A stretch of 64,000 bases of DNA from Zonotrichia leucophrys gambelii (Eukaryota > Chordata > Aves > Passeriformes > Passerellidae): positions 4,275,501-4,339,500 of the forward strand of contig NC_088179.1 in the NCBI RefSeq assembly GCF_028769735.1, in the 5' to 3' direction. Shown in pieces: positions 1-34,879 of the stretch. Positions within the stretch are counted from its first letter, which is position 1; every line of letters begins with the position of its first letter. The position numbers and the translations under genes are program-made. Below the pieces are notes generated by a model. The model made no database searches. It was not told the DNA's origin and was given only the letters and a program-made list of their open reading frames with translations.

Positions 1-2573
1 TTGATGGGGGACAGGGCAGGTTATTCCCACCCAGCAGCAAGACTGGACCTCCATGAGATTAAGCTCAGAGAGCACTGGTTTCCTCTGAATGAGCCAAGGG
101 AAAGCAACCAAGCCACATTTCCAGGCCAGGGACACTGGCACCCACTCAAGCTGTCACCTGGAGCTGAGCTCTGCCTGCCCCTCCATCCCCCAGCACACCC
201 AAGGTCACACCAGGAGAGGAGTCAGAAATAGAAACCAGGATCCTGCTTTCCTTTGTTTGAACAGCTCTTCCTCACAAACAAACCTCCCTCTCTCATTTTG
301 GTGTGTAAGAAACTCCGTGCCCTGCCCGTGGTTATTGCCACGCGCTGCCTGCGCAGGGGAGGCCACAGGTACCGTGGGATTAAAAAATCCCTTCTGGTGC
401 TGCTTGATCTCCTCAGCATGATCCCATCACCTCCCAGGTACTTAAACAATCAGTGGAGACACAACACCTTCAGCCACAGGAACACACTGCTGGTGAACTC
501 ACACCATGCCCAGCCAAGGTGCAGCATGCTGAGCTCTGTGGGGTCACCTCCTGCCTCCCATGGAAGCATCCATCACTGGGCAACCTAAAAGCCCTGAATC
601 TGGCTTCTTGCCACCAGTCCGGGGCACTAACACTGCACCCCTCATGTGGAGCAGCCTTGCTTTCCTTGCAGTGCGATTTCCTCCCCAGCACAGCGACCCA
701 CTGCCCTCCATGTTACTGTGCTACCAGGCCCCAGCTTTAATACCCTGTCCGCTGGGATCTTGGCTATGGAATTGGGAACAGAGAGTGCGTATTACAGAGC
801 TGCAGGCAGCTATGAGGGGGTTTTAGCAAGGCAAGAAGGATTCTGAGCACCTCCAAGACTCCACGTGGCACATTCCCCACTGCAGCGGGGTCCAAACTGA
901 GCCTGGTTCGTCCCTTTTGGGAAGCTTGGCCCTGGTAATGCAAGATGGGGCACAAGGCTGAGGTTTGCTCAGGATAAGAGAGCAGCAGGGAAAAGGCATG
1001 GAGCTACAGAGCTGCAGAAACAGAGCCCACAAACATCCACAGGGACTGAGGAGGGATCTACCTTTCCCCAGAAGCCAAGGGATGCTGAACTCCACTGTGG
1101 CTGCCAGCCCAGGAAGGCAACATGTCCCTACTAGTGAAAGCTGGGTGCAGACCTCAGCCATCCTTCTCTCCCTTTCTACATGGCACACGGTTCAAAACTG
1201 GAGTTTCTCTGCTCTGTAAACTCTCTCTAGTGCAGGGATGCAAGAGCTGGGCTTCCCATTCCCTTCTGCCTCAGCCTGACACCCTGCAGCAGCAACAGAG
1301 ACCTTTGCTTTCTCTCCCCAGGCAAGATAAAGAAGGTTATTGCTGCAGGGAGCCACGCAGGCAGATCTTTCAAGTGACAAAATCGTTTCAACACCAGCTC
1401 CACAGATCAGAACATTTTAAGAGTCCTGACCAAATAAACGCCTTTTTCTCCTTCTCCTCTTTTTTTCCTGCATCACCCAGAAAAGTTTGCCTCTCCTCTC
1501 TGAGCTCTTCAGGTTACAAGGAAAAAGAGACTGCCAAAAGGCACTGGAAACAGCTTCAGCTTCAAGAGCCACCCTCCCACGCACACTGCAGTTTCTGCTG
1601 CTCCGAGCAAGAGCTGCTGGGCTGTGCTGGGGATGTCAACAGACCCTTGTGCTTCTGACTCCGGGCTTGCCTTTTATCTCAGGGGAGACAGGGGGGAAAA
1701 AACACATCTGAAACTTGGGCTGTCTGGACGGGCTCAATGGCAAGCTGCCCACTCCAGAGTAACCAAAGAGCAATAATTAACAGGAGGAGATACCCCGCTG
1801 CATGCTGTGACAGAGCTGGAATGAGAAAATCTGTTCGACTGCAGGCTAAATTTGATTTCCTTCGAGTTCCCTGGCTGCCTGGCTCGGCAGCAAAGCCCAG
1901 CCACCGACACCAAGCCACTACTTGTGTTTGCCAGGTAACAGCTCCAAACATCCTGAATCCGCCCCCGTTCTCCCCCGGCGCCATCCCCGGCCCCTGCCCT
2001 CGCCACCAACCCTCTCTGGCAACACAGCCCGGCTCAGAACCCACTCTGGCTCTTATGCAATTCGCCAGGGACTGCATTTTCACTGGCCTCCTTTTAGAGA
2101 GGCTGCCTTGCCAGTGATTAATGCTGCTTAAAGCGGCTCAAGTTTCACCGCTCGCGCTCGCTCCTGCCAACAGCGCCGGGCCAGGGCTCGGAAAAGCTCT
2201 AGAAAACTGCAGAGATTGTGGCTAACCAAGCAGCCCAGCACGGGTTATCTCTGCCACTTGAAAAGGAGGGTTTAGGAAGGAATGCACCTCGCTGGGAACA
2301 AGCATCACACCTCAGAGGAGCCCAGAGAGCAGCTCAGAGCCGTTTCCATGCATCTGGCCACGGTTTTTCCCCGTTAACAAAAGGCAGGAGGTTGCACACC
2401 GCATCTCGATGAACCCAAAGCACACGTGCTTTCTCCCAAAAGCCCATGATTTCACGTTTCAGCCCCAGGAACAACTGCTTTCCCAAGGAAGCAGCTCCAA
2501 ACCCAGTGCAAATGTTTGCACAGGCACCCAAACGTCTCCCCCCGGAGAACAAAACCCAGGAACGATCACTCAC
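1..2573 (-). other. ETV5 intron (part), no further coding exon seen
   Basis: This stretch follows the donor of the fourth ETV5 coding exon. I looked for the next expected ETV5 exon on the minus strand and did not find it, so the intron probably continues past the window edge. It is mostly single-copy-looking sequence with no clear CR1 or LTR. The part around 1740-2170 is GC-balanced and free of simple repeats, so it could hold regulatory DNA, but nothing specific is recognised. Confidence 0.6.
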
Positions 2574-3188
2574 AGTTGTCAGACTGGAAATCTGGGACAA
2601 ACTGTTCGTCATCGGGGACCTGAGCTAAAAAAAACAAACAAAAAAAGTGGGTTTATGGCTTTTTCAGTTCTCAAAAAGATGCTCACAGAGAGGTTTTACA
2701 CGGCAAAAGGAGGAGGTGAAGACTTGCCTTCAGCTAGCCAGGCCTCTTGGAGCTGGCTGAGATCCTGGAAGAGCTCTGCAACAGAGTGAAAGACTTATGT
2801 GCTCCACAGAAGAATAAATAAAACTGCCATTATTTGCAGGATTATTTGTAAAACAACGCTCTCACGGGGCCAGCCCTGCCTACCTTCCGAGTCATGGGCC
2901 AGGTCGGTCTCCAAAAATTTCCTTTTCCTATCGGACCCCGGCCGGCCTCGGCCCTCCTCTGTGCAGGACTTCTGCAAGAACAGGGTGACAGCTGCCCGTG
3001 AGCGTGGCAGCCCCCAGGGCTGGGGGTGCCCCCAAGGACGAGGGGGGCACTCCCAAGGATTAGGAGTGGGTGACCCGAGGACGGGGTGTCAGCAAGGTCG
3101 GGCAGGAACTTGTCAACGGGGGGATCAGGGTGGGCAAACTTACCCCGGGGCCCATGAAGGGAACCTGCTGGTCGTAGAAGCCGTCCAT
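2574..3188 (-). CDS. ETV5: ETV5 (PEA3-group ETS factor), N-terminal four coding exons, partial
   Basis: ETV5 encodes a nuclear ETS-family transcription activator of the PEA3 group. Only the first 77 codons are here; the ETS DNA-binding domain lies beyond position 1. Exons in transcript order are 3188-3144, 2971-2884, 2775-2728 and 2624-2574, with matching phases. The start is the ATG at 3188-3186 and the first residues read MDGFYDQQVPFMGPG. Exon 2 contains RKRKF and DLAHDSE; exons 3 and 4 encode the acidic transactivation segment (ELFQDLSQLQEAWLAE, then [17 protein letters not shown]), which matches vertebrate ETV5. QEAW rather than QETW favours ETV5 over ETV1 and ETV4. The third exon ends in a GC donor (gcaagt); the other introns are GT-AG. 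Exons 1 and 2 differ from the human protein at several positions, while exons 3 and 4 look unchanged. Family identification is from memory of the protein. Confidence 0.93.
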
Positions 3189-3407
3189 GGTGCGGGGGAA
3201 GCGGGCAGTGCCCCCGGCCCGCTCAGCATCGACGCCGGCCCGGGAAGGGGGGTCCCGCCCGGGCTCCGGCAGGTGCGCGCCTGGGGGTGGAGGGGACGGG
3301 GAGGGGTCACACCGTGGCCCCTGCCACCCCCGGGGCTGCCTCGGTGCCGCCACGCCTCCCCGGGGAGCCGGCCCGCTCCTGTCGTGGCGGGTCGCAGCCC
3401 CCCGGCT

Positions 3408-3450
3408 CGTGATGTCACCTAATTTCTATAGAAACGGGCGTGACATCACG
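3408..3450. promoter_or_regulatory. Paired inverted CRE/ATF-like sites
   Basis: CGTGATGTCA (3408-3417) and its reverse complement TGACATCACG (3441-3450) flank a 23-bp spacer. TGATGTCA is a one-base variant of the CREB/ATF site TGACGTCA. The pair lies about 220-260 bp upstream of the ETV5 start codon, inside the CpG island. Confidence 0.5.
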
Positions 3451-3505
3451 CGCCGTGGGAGCGGGGGGAGGCAGCGGGGAGGGCCGCGTTTGGCTTCGTC
3501 TCACC

Positions 3506-3540
3506 CCCCTTCCCTTCCCTTCCCTTCCCTTCCCTTCCCC
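3506..3540. repeat. (CCCTT)n microsatellite
   Basis: About five tandem copies of a pyrimidine-rich 5-mer lie in the ETV5 CpG island. Confidence 0.85.
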
Positions 3541-4249
3541 CGCCCCTCACCGCAGCCGGGCTCGTTCCCACGCCACCCCGCGCGCCCCATTCATAAACTC
3601 CGCCCCTCCCCCCTTCCCCTCCCCGCGCTTCTCCCCCGAGCGCGCGCTCGAGCGCCCGCTGGCGCGCGCCCCCCGCCATTCACACCGCGCGGCCCGCGCC
3701 ATTCATAAACACCGCCCCCGCCCCGGGCCTGCGCCCCGGCCGCTCTGCGCCCTGCCGCCAGGCCCGCACCTACCCGGCCGGGGCGCCGCAGCCTCAGCGG
3801 CGGCGGGACGAGGCGGGAGCGGGGCCGGGGATGGAGCAGCGCCTCTCGGAGCCCGGGCACCGCGCTGCCGCTCTGCGCCGGCCCGCAGCCCCCGAGCCAG
3901 CGGCCTCCGCCGCGCCCCGCCCCGCGCCGCTTGTTTACCCTCCGCGCCGGCCAATGGTGTGCCGCCGCTCCGCTCCCCGAGACATCTGATTGGCTGCTGA
4001 GCTGCCCCGCGCCCGCCAGCGCGCCGCACGGCCGAGCACCATTGAGAACGGCTGAGTGGGCGGGGGCGGAGGCGGCCAATGGGCGAGCGGGGATTTGCCT
4101 GGCTCCGCCCCGAACGTTTTTCATTCATAAAAAAATAGAAGGGGGAAAAGACTGACGGGTGGGGCCGGGGCCGCGCAGGATTTAAAGGGGCCGCGGCCCT
4201 TTGCAGCAGCGGGGATGGGGCTTCAACGGACAGCCTGGAGGAGGGAGAA

Positions 4250-5690
4250 TTGGGGGTACCACCCTCGGGTCCGGGTCCAGGGTGGCGAGGAGAGAAGGAG
4301 CGGGTCCGTGCACAACGTGCCCAAGAAGCTGGCACACAGCAAGGCATGCAGATGGCACGGAGCTCGGGCCTCGCAGGCCCTGGGGTCCCCTCTGCTTTCT
4401 TGGGTTGTGGTTTCACACAAACAAGGCAGCGTCCGTGCGAGCCCAGGGCTAAGCCAAACCTGAGTACTGATTTTGGCAGCCTTGCCCTGCAGCCATGGTT
4501 GCCTTTAAAAAGGGGCATGGGAAAAATATTTCCCACCTGCAAGGGCTTTGGAGCCACGGATCCCTCCAAGCAGATTCATGGACACACACCCCTGCAGGAC
4601 ACTAAACCTCCCAGAGGTCTGGGAGTAAATTTAGAACAGAATGGAGCTGCTGGGTGCTTGCCAGGCCCCCCACTGCAGCATTTCCCTGCTAAGTGCCTCA
4701 GTTTACCCACCTGTAAGAAGGGGGTGAGAGCTGCTGTGGGTAGCTGGCATGTGGCTGCTCAGCGACAGGATAAATGGGCTGTTGGGAGGCCTCACATTGC
4801 TGTGGAGGCAGACTAGGAAGTTATTGCTGGAGAAGGCAAAAACAAGGTGTTTGGTTACACACTGCACATCCCAGCTTGGGAAGGAGAGGAACCTTCTGCT
4901 CGGATCCTGGGACGCTGCCCAGGGATTGAGAAGCCTGTCAGCACAGAGATGTCCTGGCCAGCTTGAAATGCTCAGCCCATGGGCTTGTCAGTGTCCTGGG
5001 CGAGCTGCCCAGCTGGCTTTGGGCCGCTGCTCTGTGGATGCTGGGTCACTGATGAGCTCCCAGAGTCCCCCAGGGCCACCTCCACCCCCCCGGGATGGTG
5101 GCAGGTAGCTCATGTGCCAGCTGGAATGATGGGGACAGGAAGCACAGAGGGCACGGGGTGTCCTTGCTGCTCTGAGCCCGTTCCTGGGGGCTCTGCAGGC
5201 TCTCACTTCCCCTCGGCACAGATGAAATCACTGCAGGTAAAATTAGCAGATGACACATGGGAGGGCAGGTGGCAAAACCCAGCCTGGGGAGCACGGGGGG
5301 CAGTGGGGATGAGGGAGAGCTGGGGGTACAACAGGGCAGCTGCAGATCTGGGGGCTGGGGCTGCTCAGCACCCCGGGGACACGCAGAGGTGACAGCCGTG
5401 GCACAGGCGGGTGGGAGCTCACAGGAAGAGCTGAAACCCCTGGAGAGCCAGGGCTGCCAGGGGGGGATGGTGACCGGTGCCTGCTAAATTTAGCCCCCAC
5501 TGCTGAAAAAAAAAAAAAAAAAAAAAGAAATTTTTTTGCAGGCTCCAAATTTAGCCGGATGCAGCTCGCACTGAGCACCACTCCATCGCTGCCTGCACCC
5601 CTTCAGCCCCGGCAGCATGGAGTGGCATTGTCCCTTTGAGTCCCCAGAGGGCCACAGCTGGCCAGGAATGACCCCCAGGCAGGCCAGGAG
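4250..5690. other. Intergenic region between ETV5 promoter and DGKG 3' end
   Basis: No exon with family similarity was found on either strand. The region includes a poly(A) run near 5505-5526 next to a pyrimidine-free patch, and otherwise ordinary GC-rich avian sequence. It separates the ETV5 5' end from the DGKG 3' end; both genes are on the minus strand. Confidence 0.6.
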
Positions 5691-5713
5691 CAGCTGAGGA
5701 GTTCATGACCATC

Positions 5714-5719
5714 TTTATT
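5714..5719 (-). terminator. Candidate polyadenylation signal of DGKG (AATAAA)
   Basis: TTTATT on the plus strand reads AATAAA on the minus strand. It is the first canonical signal I find downstream of the DGKG stop codon at 8313, giving a 3'UTR of about 2.6 kb. The minus-strand sequence just beyond it is T/G-containing, as expected for a cleavage site. No transcript evidence is available. Confidence 0.5.
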
Positions 5720-6034
5720 GGAGGCAAGGCCACAGCAGCCAGGCGCACACGGCAGGACAAGCGACGGACACCACTCCATGCACCACCACGGGACACACGG
5801 ACACACACAGGGACTGGCTGAGCCCCTGGGGCTCCAGCTGGGGCTCCCCAGTGCCCAGGGGCTCGTTTGGGGGCTCGGTGCCACCCCGTGCCCTTGGGAG
5901 CTGGGCTGGACTGGGAGGCACTGGGGAATGGGGGGGATAAAGGCTTCAGGTGCCCCCCAGCTGCAATGGCTTCATCCTCCCTGCACCAGGGACAGCTGGC
6001 ATGGAGCCCAGCCCCTGGGGGTCCTGCTGGGCTC

Positions 6035-6320
6035 AGGACCATCAGGGAAAGGAGGTGGGAGTGGAGTTACAGCCCCTGTGGGTTCCTCCTGAGCTCAGGA
6101 CCTTTGCACCATCAGGTAAAGGAGGTGGAGCTGCAGTCCCAGCCCCTGTGGGTCCTGCTGGGCTTGGGACCTTCAGGGTAAGGAGGTGGGAGCTGCAATC
6201 CCAGCCCTCCTGGGTCCCTGCTGGGCTCAGGAGCTTTGCACCATCAGGCTGAGAAGGTGGGAGCTGCAATCCCAGCCCCTCCTGGGCTCAGGAGCTTTGC
6301 ACCATCAGGGTGAGGAGCAG
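6035..6320. repeat. Minisatellite, about 65-bp units
   Basis: Four to five imperfect units each contain an ACCATCAGG-like start followed by GAGGTGGGAGCTGCA and CCCAGCCCC motifs. Unit starts fall near 6039, 6107, 6170, 6238 and 6299. The array lies in the presumed DGKG 3'UTR. Confidence 0.8.
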
Positions 6321-6859
6321 GTGGGAGCAGGCAGGCCTGCTGGCCCAGGCCTTTGGCAGTGTGGGAGCAGATGGAGCCCCTGGGGCAGGGATCACCTCCC
6401 TGGGCACCAGAGGGGTGTCTGGCTGGAGCCTGGCAGTGCTGCTGCTGGTGTGTCACTGTCCCATGGCCCAGAGTGTGGCCCTGGGCTCGCTGTGCCCTGC
6501 AGGACGTGCTGAGTGCTCAGCCCTGATTCCAGCCCAAGGCAGCAGGGACAGGCTCAGTGCCCTCCCAGCTCTGCCAGCACAGCCCAGCAGAGCCCCCAGG
6601 GCTGCTCTTTGCCCAGAGCCCAGCAAACTGTGACGGGGACAAGGGGCAGGGAAACCACAGCTCACTGCCCATGCACTGCTGATCCCCATCTGGGACAAAA
6701 CCCTGCCTTGAGGGCAGGGAAACAGAACCAAACCTGCTGGCCTGGTGTGCTGCCATCCCCCAGATTGTCACCCTGCTGCTGGCAGAGCTCTGGATGTGGC
6801 TGAGGTGGATTTGTCACCCTCCCCAGGTGTGGGGATGTGAGGCACTGCTGCCCTTGGCA

Positions 6860-6935
6860 ATGGAGGAGGAGGAGAAGGGGAAGAAGGAGAAGGGGAAGAA
6901 GAAGAAGGGGAAGAAGAAGAAGAAGAGCAGTGGAT
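6860..6935. repeat. Purine-rich (GAA/GGA)n tract
   Basis: A nearly pure A/G run on the plus strand, made of GAAGAA and GGAGAAGGGG units. On the DGKG strand it is a long pyrimidine tract. Confidence 0.8.
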
Positions 6936-7718
6936 TGATGCCCTGCAGTGACACTGCAGTCACCAGCAGATCCCTGCCAGCCCCTCTGGAGCAGAGCTGG
7001 CAGCACCCTCTGCCAGGGAATGCTGCTGAACAGGGACCTGCAGCATCAGCAGGGACTGGGTGGGCACTGTGACTTGTCCCAGCCCTGTGGCAGGGACACA
7101 GTGGGGACAAGCAGCAGTTTTGCTGCTCCCACCAGCACAGGAGCCTCCAGCAGCCCAAGGGAGCAGGTTTAACTCAGGATGTGGCTGCATCCTGCATGCA
7201 GGCCCACTGCTGGAGGCACTGGGTGACTGCTGGCCCCTTGCCATGGCCAGCCTTGGCAGCTCCTGGCCCCTGGGAGTGCATTCAAACCACCACAAACTCC
7301 TTGCATCCATCTGCTTCTTGGTCCCTGGAGAGAAACTGCATCCCCTGCTCTGTCTGTCCATCCAGGGGTGATGCCACCAACACCTGCCTGTGCATCCCAG
7401 CTGCCATCATCTGTGAGGCTTCTTGGGGCTGCAGAGGGCTGTGGGGAGAGCTGGCCCTAGAGAAAGGGAGGTGCAAGCACTCTCTGCAGCCCAGGGGCAG
7501 CACCAGCCTGGCAGAGCACACTGGGAGGTGTGTAAAAGGTGCTGGGGACACCTTTAAGGAATAACAGTTTCTGGATGTCTGTCCCCAGGGTCTCCAGCCC
7601 CCAGGACAGGCTGGCAGGATTTAGGAGAGAGGAAAAGTCCAGCAGAGAAGGGAGGTGGTGTCTGTGTCCAATCTCGGCTCCTGAAAAGTCCCAGAATCCC
7701 TTTCTTGTCCAAAGTTTG

Positions 7719-8047
7719 CTAAATAAATACATAAATATGAACACAAAGCCCAGAGCTGGGGCTGCTTCCCCCAAAATTCCCTTTTTTTGCCATTTCCCTG
7801 TAAAAACAAAATCTCCTGCCATCCACCCCAGGCTTGTCCCTGTGCACTGGCAGTCCCCAGCCTGTCCCACTGGGCTGGCAGCAATGGTTCTTGCATCTCT
7901 CTCAAACCCCACAGCACAGAGGTGAGGGCCTGAGCTGGCTCCTCTGGGCTAAAGAAATAAATAATTCCTCCCATTGCAAGGACTGGGGGGCAAAGCCACT
8001 GCACTGAGACATCAAGTGGTCTTCAGGAGGAGGATAAATAAATAAAT
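7719..8047 (-). promoter_or_regulatory. Cluster of AU-rich elements in the DGKG 3'UTR
   Basis: Three minus-strand patches carry the AU-rich motif: 8034-8047 (ATTTATTTATTTAT), 7956-7965 (ATTATTTATT) and 7719-7738 (with overlapping ATTTA pentamers). The nonamer TTATTTATT occurs in the first two. In mRNA 3'UTRs such elements recruit decay or stabilising proteins. Their role here depends on this region being transcribed as DGKG 3'UTR. Confidence 0.45.
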
Positions 8048-8312
8048 GGAGCTCAGTGCTGCCTCAGGAGCACATTCACTGGCAGCTTGGCTGGAGGGAA
8101 TTTAAATAAAGGGGAAAAAAAATAAAATCCCAGTCCTAGTGCTGCTCCAGCAAATGTGCTCACTGCTCCAGCCTGCCTTCTCCCCCTTCTTCCATCCCAG
8201 CTGGAGAGGATGTTTCTGGTGGTCAGGAAGGAGCCTGCAAGACCTTCCCAGGATAAACAATCCCCAGGTGGGATGCTGGGATGCTCCAGGCTGTGGATCC
8301 TTGGGTGAGGCT

Positions 8313-32355
<24,043 letters not shown>

Positions 32356-32662
32356 CTTTGGGCAGCAGGGACACTGCAGGGGCCACCAGCCACTGCCTCT
32401 GTGCCAGCCTCAGTGCCACAGGTGCCAGCAGAGCTCGGTCACATCAGCATGGAGAGGGGCAGGGGTGGCTCTGGCACTGCTGGCATCATCCTGCTGTGCC
32501 TGGGAGAAGCCAGCCCAGAGCTTCAGGGCACCTGCCCAGCCTGGAGGGGACACAGAGAGAGAGGAGGGGTCAGCAGGAGGCAGAGACAGGGTCCTGCTGT
32601 CCCTGGGGACAGTCACCTTCAGTGGTGGGAGCTTGGAAATGGGGTGCCAGGGGGCTTTGTCC

Positions 32663-33092
32663 TGTCGCAGACATCTTTCATGAAAAATCATTTCCTTAGG
32701 ATTTTTCCTCCTGAGAAGCTGAAAGGCCTCAGGAACAAAATGTAAACAATGGTTATCTGCTGCTGTGGAATGTAACAGGTGCATCTGTGATTGGTCTCGT
32801 GGTTGTTTCTAATTAATGGCCAATCACAGCCCAGCTAGCTTAGAGAACAGAACCCAAACCACAAACCTTTGTTATCATTCTTTCTTTTCTATTCTTAGCT
32901 GATCTTCTGATAAAACCTTTTCTTCTGTTCTTTTAGTATAGTTTTAATGTAATATATATCATAAAACAATAAATCAAACCTTCTAAAACATAGAGTCAGA
33001 TCCTCTTTTACATTTTGTTCCTGAGGCCTCTCAGCTTCTCAGGAGGAAAAATCCTAAGGAAAGGATTTTCCATAAAAGATGCCTGTGACACT
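32663..33092 (+). mobile_element. Rearranged family A LTR with inverted 5' end
   Basis: Positions 32663-33006 are a plus-strand family A LTR that stops before the usual end. Directly after it, 33008-33092 is the first about 85 bp of the same LTR in reverse orientation. There is no matching target duplication. An inversion or fold-back at the end of the element is the simplest reading. Confidence 0.8.
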
Positions 33093-34869
33093 CCAGCACT
33101 TCCCAGGGGAACCCAGCAAGGGGAGCAGAAGGAAGGGCATGATTATTTAAAGAAGATGCAAAAACTGGAAGCAGGGAATACAAACTTCCAGCGTGCTCCT
33201 GCACCTTTGAAGCTGGTGTTTCCTTCCAGAGAATCATCGTAAATTAAAATCTACAGTGTCACAGAAAAACCCTGACCAAAGGGCTCTCTCCAGCCCACAC
33301 ATTTATAAGCTTCAAAATTTTTTAGTCTTTTTCATTTAATCAAATTGGTCATCAGGCACAGGGCAGCATTTTGAGGAGGTGGTTGCCCTCCATGGAGTTT
33401 GATCTCCATTTTAGGGCTGTTACCCTGCTAAATGCTGGCTCCCAGTTTCCACCAGCCTAAGCTGACAGACTGGAGAAAGCAGAGCAAGGATGAGGTGGGA
33501 AGGATCCCAGGATTTGGGATGATGCTTGGGGAGCACCCACATCCCCCAGCTGGCTGCACCTTTCCAGTCACAGAAAAACACCTTTGATTAAAAGGAACAA
33601 GTAATTCTGGGGAGCCACAGCAACCCCACAGAGAGTCCCCAGGGACATTCACATTTGGGGCTGCACCAGGAGCAGTCACTTCAACCCCCATCCTCAGGAT
33701 TTGCCCACATTTCTGCACTAATGCTATTCTGGCTCTATATTCAGCTTCTCCAGGGCAAGAGATGGTCCCAGGGGCAAAGCCTGGTGTTGGCAGAGGAGGG
33801 AGCAAACCCTCTTTGGGGCTGTGGGGAGGATGCTGAGCCCTGAGGGCTGCCTACGTGGCTGCCAAGGGCTTTGCCAGCTGCACACAGAGAGGAGCCCACC
33901 AAAGCCTGGCCACACGTTTGCCAGAGTTCAGTGTCACAACCCTCCTTAGTCCTGGAGGACAAAGTCACTGGGCTCTTGTTCCACCCCTCCATGGCCTGGC
34001 ACTGCTTGGCTGCCCCTGAGGCTGCCTGGAGGGCTCTGGGCACCCCTCAAGGGGCTGTTCCTGTCCAGGAAGGGCTGTCCCAGGACAGGGGACAGTGCCC
34101 TCACTGGAATGTTATTCCTGGTGGGATAACACACAAATCCTGGGGAAAATCTCACCTTCCCCCCCTCACTGGGGCCCTGCAGCCCCATGGCAGCTTGCCT
34201 GCAGCCTGTGACTATCCCAGCTCGTCCTGTGCCACCAACTGGGGACAGGCTGGACACAGCAGGGCTATGGCTAGGGAAAAACAACCCAATGTCTTTGGTT
34301 TTGTGGGGATCTTCATCTTGCTGAAAGCACAAACAAGGAGATGGTGTTTGCTCCCATGCTGGATGATGGGTTTGTCCCAAAGCACCTCCAAGGCTGGTCC
34401 AGAAGAGCTCAGCCTGTAAGAAATGCCCAGGAACACACACAGACTCCACTTTCTTGGTGCACAAGCTGTTTGATTTGATCAGAACCTTTTTTTTTATCCT
34501 AAACTTATCCAAGGAGAGGCAGGAGAGGCAGAGAGTGCAGAAGAAAAGGCAAAGGGGGGGACCTGGCTGGCTCCAGCTCCTCAGAGGAATTTGGAGGCAC
34601 TGAGGGCAGCAAAAACATCCCTGGCTTTACTGGTGGGTGATGGGGTAGCACAGAGCTCCAGAAGGAAAGCAAAGCAGAGCTAATTGGGCCATCCCAAGGG
34701 GCTTTCCCCCAGCAATTGCTGGAATAACAAATGCCACTGGTGGCACGTCAGCCTCGGCTTTCAGGAAGGGCAGGAAAAAGCCTCCTCAGGAATCCAGCTG
34801 CTCCTCGTTTGGCCGCCCTCTGAATTGTCAGCGGCAAATTATGTTCTATTAAATCAAATTTGCCTCTCT

Positions 34870-34879
34870 CTAAAAATAG
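34870..34879 (+). promoter_or_regulatory. Candidate MEF2 site CTAAAAATAG
   Basis: A perfect match to the YTAWWWWTAR consensus in the presumed DGKG first intron, surrounded by unique AT-containing sequence. Confidence 0.35.

Larger units (their letters stand above)
3150..4210 (-). promoter_or_regulatory. CpG-island promoter of ETV5
   Basis: A dense CpG region covers the ETV5 start codon and about 1 kb upstream of it. It contains CCAAT boxes at 3951-3955 (plus strand), 3989-3993 (minus strand) and 4076-4080 (plus strand), many GC boxes, a pair of inverted CRE-like sites (3408-3417 and 3441-3450), and three copies of CATTCATAAA (3588, 3700, 4122). Minus-strand donor-like sequences near 3766 (gtaggt) and 3935 (gtaaac) could end a non-coding first exon, but I cannot fix the transcription start. 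An AT-rich TATA-like patch sits near 4178. Confidence 0.75.
5700..8312 (-). other. Presumed DGKG 3' untranslated region
   Basis: The region runs from the DGKG stop codon to the first canonical AATAAA on the minus strand. It has no convincing coding exon. It contains three AU-rich stretches with ATTTA pentamers between 7719 and 8047, a purine-rich run (6860-6935) and a minisatellite of roughly 65-bp units (6035-6320). The extent is inferred from the lack of an earlier signal. Confidence 0.5.

Noticed and set aside
2574..3188. ETV1 or ETV4 instead of ETV5
   Set aside because: The start MDGFYDQQVPFM and segment [20 protein letters not shown] fit ETV5. ETV4 starts differently and ETV1 has QETW.
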